From contig JANLVJ010000019.1 in the NCBI GenBank assembly GCA_031363945.1, forward strand, positions 1 to 6,815: a DNA stretch of 6,815 bases. The letters are read 5' to 3'. The position numbers and the translations under genes are program-made. The stretch comes from JANLVJ01 sp031363945. GTDB lineage: Bacteria > Bacteroidota > Bacteroidia > Sphingobacteriales > Sphingobacteriaceae. This document shows positions 5,084-6,815 of the stretch, piece by piece (within the stretch, counting starts at the first letter, position 1; every line of letters starts with the position of its first letter). Under the pieces are notes generated by a model. That model searched no databases and was not told the DNA's origin. It saw only the letters and a program-made list of their open reading frames with translations.

Positions 5084-6815
5084 AGCAGGTAAAGCTTATA
5101 ATCCATGTATACCCGAAGTACCTCTGCCACGCTCCAGGCCTGGGCAATACAACCCTTAGGGTAAAATGGTGCAGTCGCATCAAATATTTCTGATATTGTA
5201 CCAATACCAGCTTCACATAAATGAGGTTTAAAAGATTCTATCAGGGCTACCGCTTCCTGTTTTCCGGCTGCTCCGTAAAGTCTTATTGCTGAATCAATAT
5301 AGGGGCCAAGAAGCCAGCTCCATACCGTGCCCTGGTGATAGGCAGAATCTCTGTGAAGCTTATCACCTGCATAATGCTCATGGTAATTAATAGATCCGGG
5401 GGCCAGACTTCTAAGGCCTCTGGGAGTAACAAGTCTTTCTTTTACTTTGGTGAGCATCGCGATGGAGTGCTCCCTGTTGAGCAGGCTAAATGGTAATGAT
5501 ATAGCGAAAACCTGATTTGGTCTGAAACTTGAATCTTTGTCTTCACCCTTAACGACATCATACAAATAGCCGCCCTGGTCATACCAGAATAGTTCAGTAA
5601 ATTTTATTTTTACCTGTTCAGCTTTTGATGAATATCGTTGAGAATCGTCTGTAAACCCGAAATGAAGAAGGTATTCAGCATAGATCATGAGTAAATTATA
5701 CCAGAGTGCATTTATTTCAACAGCCTTTCCTGTACGGGGGGTGACCACCCAATCATCAACCTTTGCATCCATCCAGGTAAGTTGAATTCCATCTTCACCT
5801 GCATACAGCAAACCATCATCGTCGACATGTATAGAGTAATAAGTTCCCTTTTCATGCCATTCTACAATTGATCTGAATGCGGGAAGCATTTCATGTTCGA
5901 TAAAAGCTATATCTCCGCTACTCTGCTGGTATTTGTAACAGGCAATAAAAAACCAGAGGGTAGCATCACAGGTATTGTATTCTGGTGCATTGGTATTATC
6001 AAGAAAGCGATTAGGAATAATTCCCTGACTGATATTTGCAGCAAAGTGCCTGAGTATTTGTTTAGCTTCTACAAAGCGTCTGGTTACAAGACATAAACCT
6101 GGAAGCGATATCATTGTATCACGCCCCCAGGCAGTAAACCAATGATAACCGGCAATGATTGAACCTTCGCCCTGACTGCCATTAATAATAAATTGCCCTG
6201 TTGCAAGTAGCAGGGATGAGGAAAAATCATCAACTGCAAGATCTTTTAAAATATGCAGTCTGTTTTGCTGTTCATGAGAAATGAGTTGGGCAGCTGAACC
6301 GAGAGGCAGTTTACCTATTCCAATGACCAGTTCTATGATATCACCTGGTTTCATATGCACCCGCAAAACACCCGGGGTGAATAAATCTTCAGTGAAATCC
6401 TGACCCCTGTCTTGTTCTGCCTGATAGGAGAAATTATAATACCATAAAGGTTTATCCTCAAATTCAAGCGCTTCATGCTGGATATAAAATCGGGTATCAC
6501 AGTCATAAGGCTGGAAGCTGAAATGGCCGGCATTTAGTTCAGCCTTTTCATGTATACTTTTATTGGCATGCATAAGCCCATGATAATCGCGGCCTGCAAC
6601 CAGAGGAAGAAGTTCAAGTGTAATGGGTGAGGGCGCAATCAGCAGCTGGTACTGAACAATAATAACGGCATCTGACCGTATGGCAATCACTGTTTTTCTC
6701 AGGTTTATATCACCACAGGTATAAATCCATTCGGGGAAAATATCTTTTTTAAATTCCTGCAGGTACTCTAGCCCTATAGGTTTGCCACCACCCACATACT
6801 GGTCACAACTAAGAT
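5080..6815 (-). CDS. Amylo-alpha-1,6-glucosidase / glycogen debranching enzyme (5' end outside window)
   Basis: This enzyme type hydrolyses alpha-1,6 branch glucoses of glycogen-like glucans, or of limit dextrins. The frame is open to the right edge: upstream of the GTG at 6795 it continues as LSCDQY, so that GTG is an internal Val codon. Counting from that codon, 571 residues are visible; about 90-100 N-terminal residues are probably missing. Residues about 1-170 are the end of the GDE N-terminal beta domain (EWIYTCGDINLRKTV; LVAGRDYHGLMHANKS). The (alpha/alpha)6 GDE_C domain then shows AGYHWFTAWGRDTMISLPG (215-233), PNRFLD and PEYNTCDATLWF with probable acid Asp277. WMDAKVDDWVVTPRTGKAVE (341-360), YHQGTVWSW (486-494) and ISEIFD with probable base Glu536, followed by PKGCIAQAWSVAEVLR, complete the domain. 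All are typical for bacterial debranching enzymes. The catalytic assignments are by family analogy. The gene is on the same strand as the GH63-like gene, with the opposing Gre-like gene between them. Confidence 0.93.
   Translation of the reverse strand, partial: LSCDQYVGGGKPIGLEYLQEFKKDIFPEWIYTCGDINLRKTVIAIRSDAVIIVQYQLLIAPSPITLELLPLVAGRDYHGLMHANKSIHEKAELNAGHFSFQPYDCDTRFYIQHEALEFEDKPLWYYNFSYQAEQDRGQDFTEDLFTPGVLRVHMKPGDIIELVIGIGKLPLGSAAQLISHEQQNRLHILKDLAVDDFSSSLLLATGQFIINGSQGEGSIIAGYHWFTAWGRDTMISLPGLCLVTRRFVEAKQILRHFAANISQGIIPNRFLDNTNAPEYNTCDATLWFFIACYKYQQSSGDIAFIEHEMLPAFRSIVEWHEKGTYYSIHVDDDGLLYAGEDGIQLTWMDAKVDDWVVTPRTGKAVEINALWYNLLMIYAEYLLHFGFTDDSQRYSSKAEQVKIKFTELFWYDQGGYLYDVVKGEDKDSSFRPNQVFAISLPFSLLNREHSIAMLTKVKERLVTPRGLRSLAPGSINYHEHYAGDKLHRDSAYHQGTVWSWLLGPYIDSAIRLYGAAGKQEAVALIESFKPHLCEAGIGTISEIFDATAPFYPKGCIAQAWSVAEVLRVYMDYKLYLL

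Noticed and set aside
6793..6795. GTG as the start codon of the debranching enzyme
   Set aside because: The same frame stays open to the window edge (LSCDQY precedes it), and the GDE N-terminal domain is incomplete from here, so the true start is outside the window.
1..6815. CRISPR array, tRNA, insertion sequence, phage or toxin-antitoxin genes
   Set aside because: No regularly spaced repeats, cloverleaf sequence, transposase or integrase motifs, or small paired genes were seen; nearly all of the window is explained by six conserved genes.

Overview
The window reads as an ordinary chromosomal segment of a Bacteroidota bacterium, most like the Cytophagia/Sphingobacteriia side of the phylum. 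Three things point there. The adk-obg gene pair is a usual arrangement in that phylum. No start codon has a convincing Shine-Dalgarno sequence in front of it. The proteins look like Bacteroidota-type versions: an Obg without the C-terminal OCT domain and a Gre-like factor with a divergent N-terminal half. The DNA is moderately AT-rich throughout, and I see no mobile element, tRNA, rRNA, CRISPR array or phage gene.

Layout from left to right. The 3' end of adenylate kinase (adk, 1-242, +) is followed one base later by the ribosome-assembly GTPase Obg (244-1278, +). A GC-rich inverted repeat (1304-1334) separates Obg from the convergent minus-strand genes and probably ends transcription from both sides. 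On the minus strand lie msrB, a methionine-R-sulfoxide reductase (1341-1754), and, 70 bases upstream of it, a large GH63-like glucosidase of 882 residues (1825-4473). These two could share a transcript. A 154-base divergent intergenic region with two palindromes separates the glucosidase from a plus-strand Gre-family transcription factor gene (4628-5083). That gene runs tail-to-tail into a minus-strand amylo-alpha-1,6-glucosidase (glycogen debranching enzyme, 5080-6815). The two stop codons overlap within one TTAA, and the debranching gene's 5' end lies outside the window.

Functional reading: two cytoplasmic-looking (alpha/alpha)6-barrel alpha-glucan hydrolases, a GH63-like glucosidase and a debranching enzyme, sit within about 600 bases of each other on the same strand. 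A small RNA-polymerase-binding-type factor lies in the opposite direction between them. This suggests a storage-glucan or oligosaccharide turnover locus next to a housekeeping block (adk-obg) and a stress-repair gene (msrB). The regulatory link is inference only. No wholly new system is evident. The most noteworthy points are the dnaX-like slippery heptamer in the Gre-like gene with an immediate -1 stop, the overlapping convergent stops, the palindromes in the divergent spacer, and the placement of the Gre-like factor between two glucan hydrolases.
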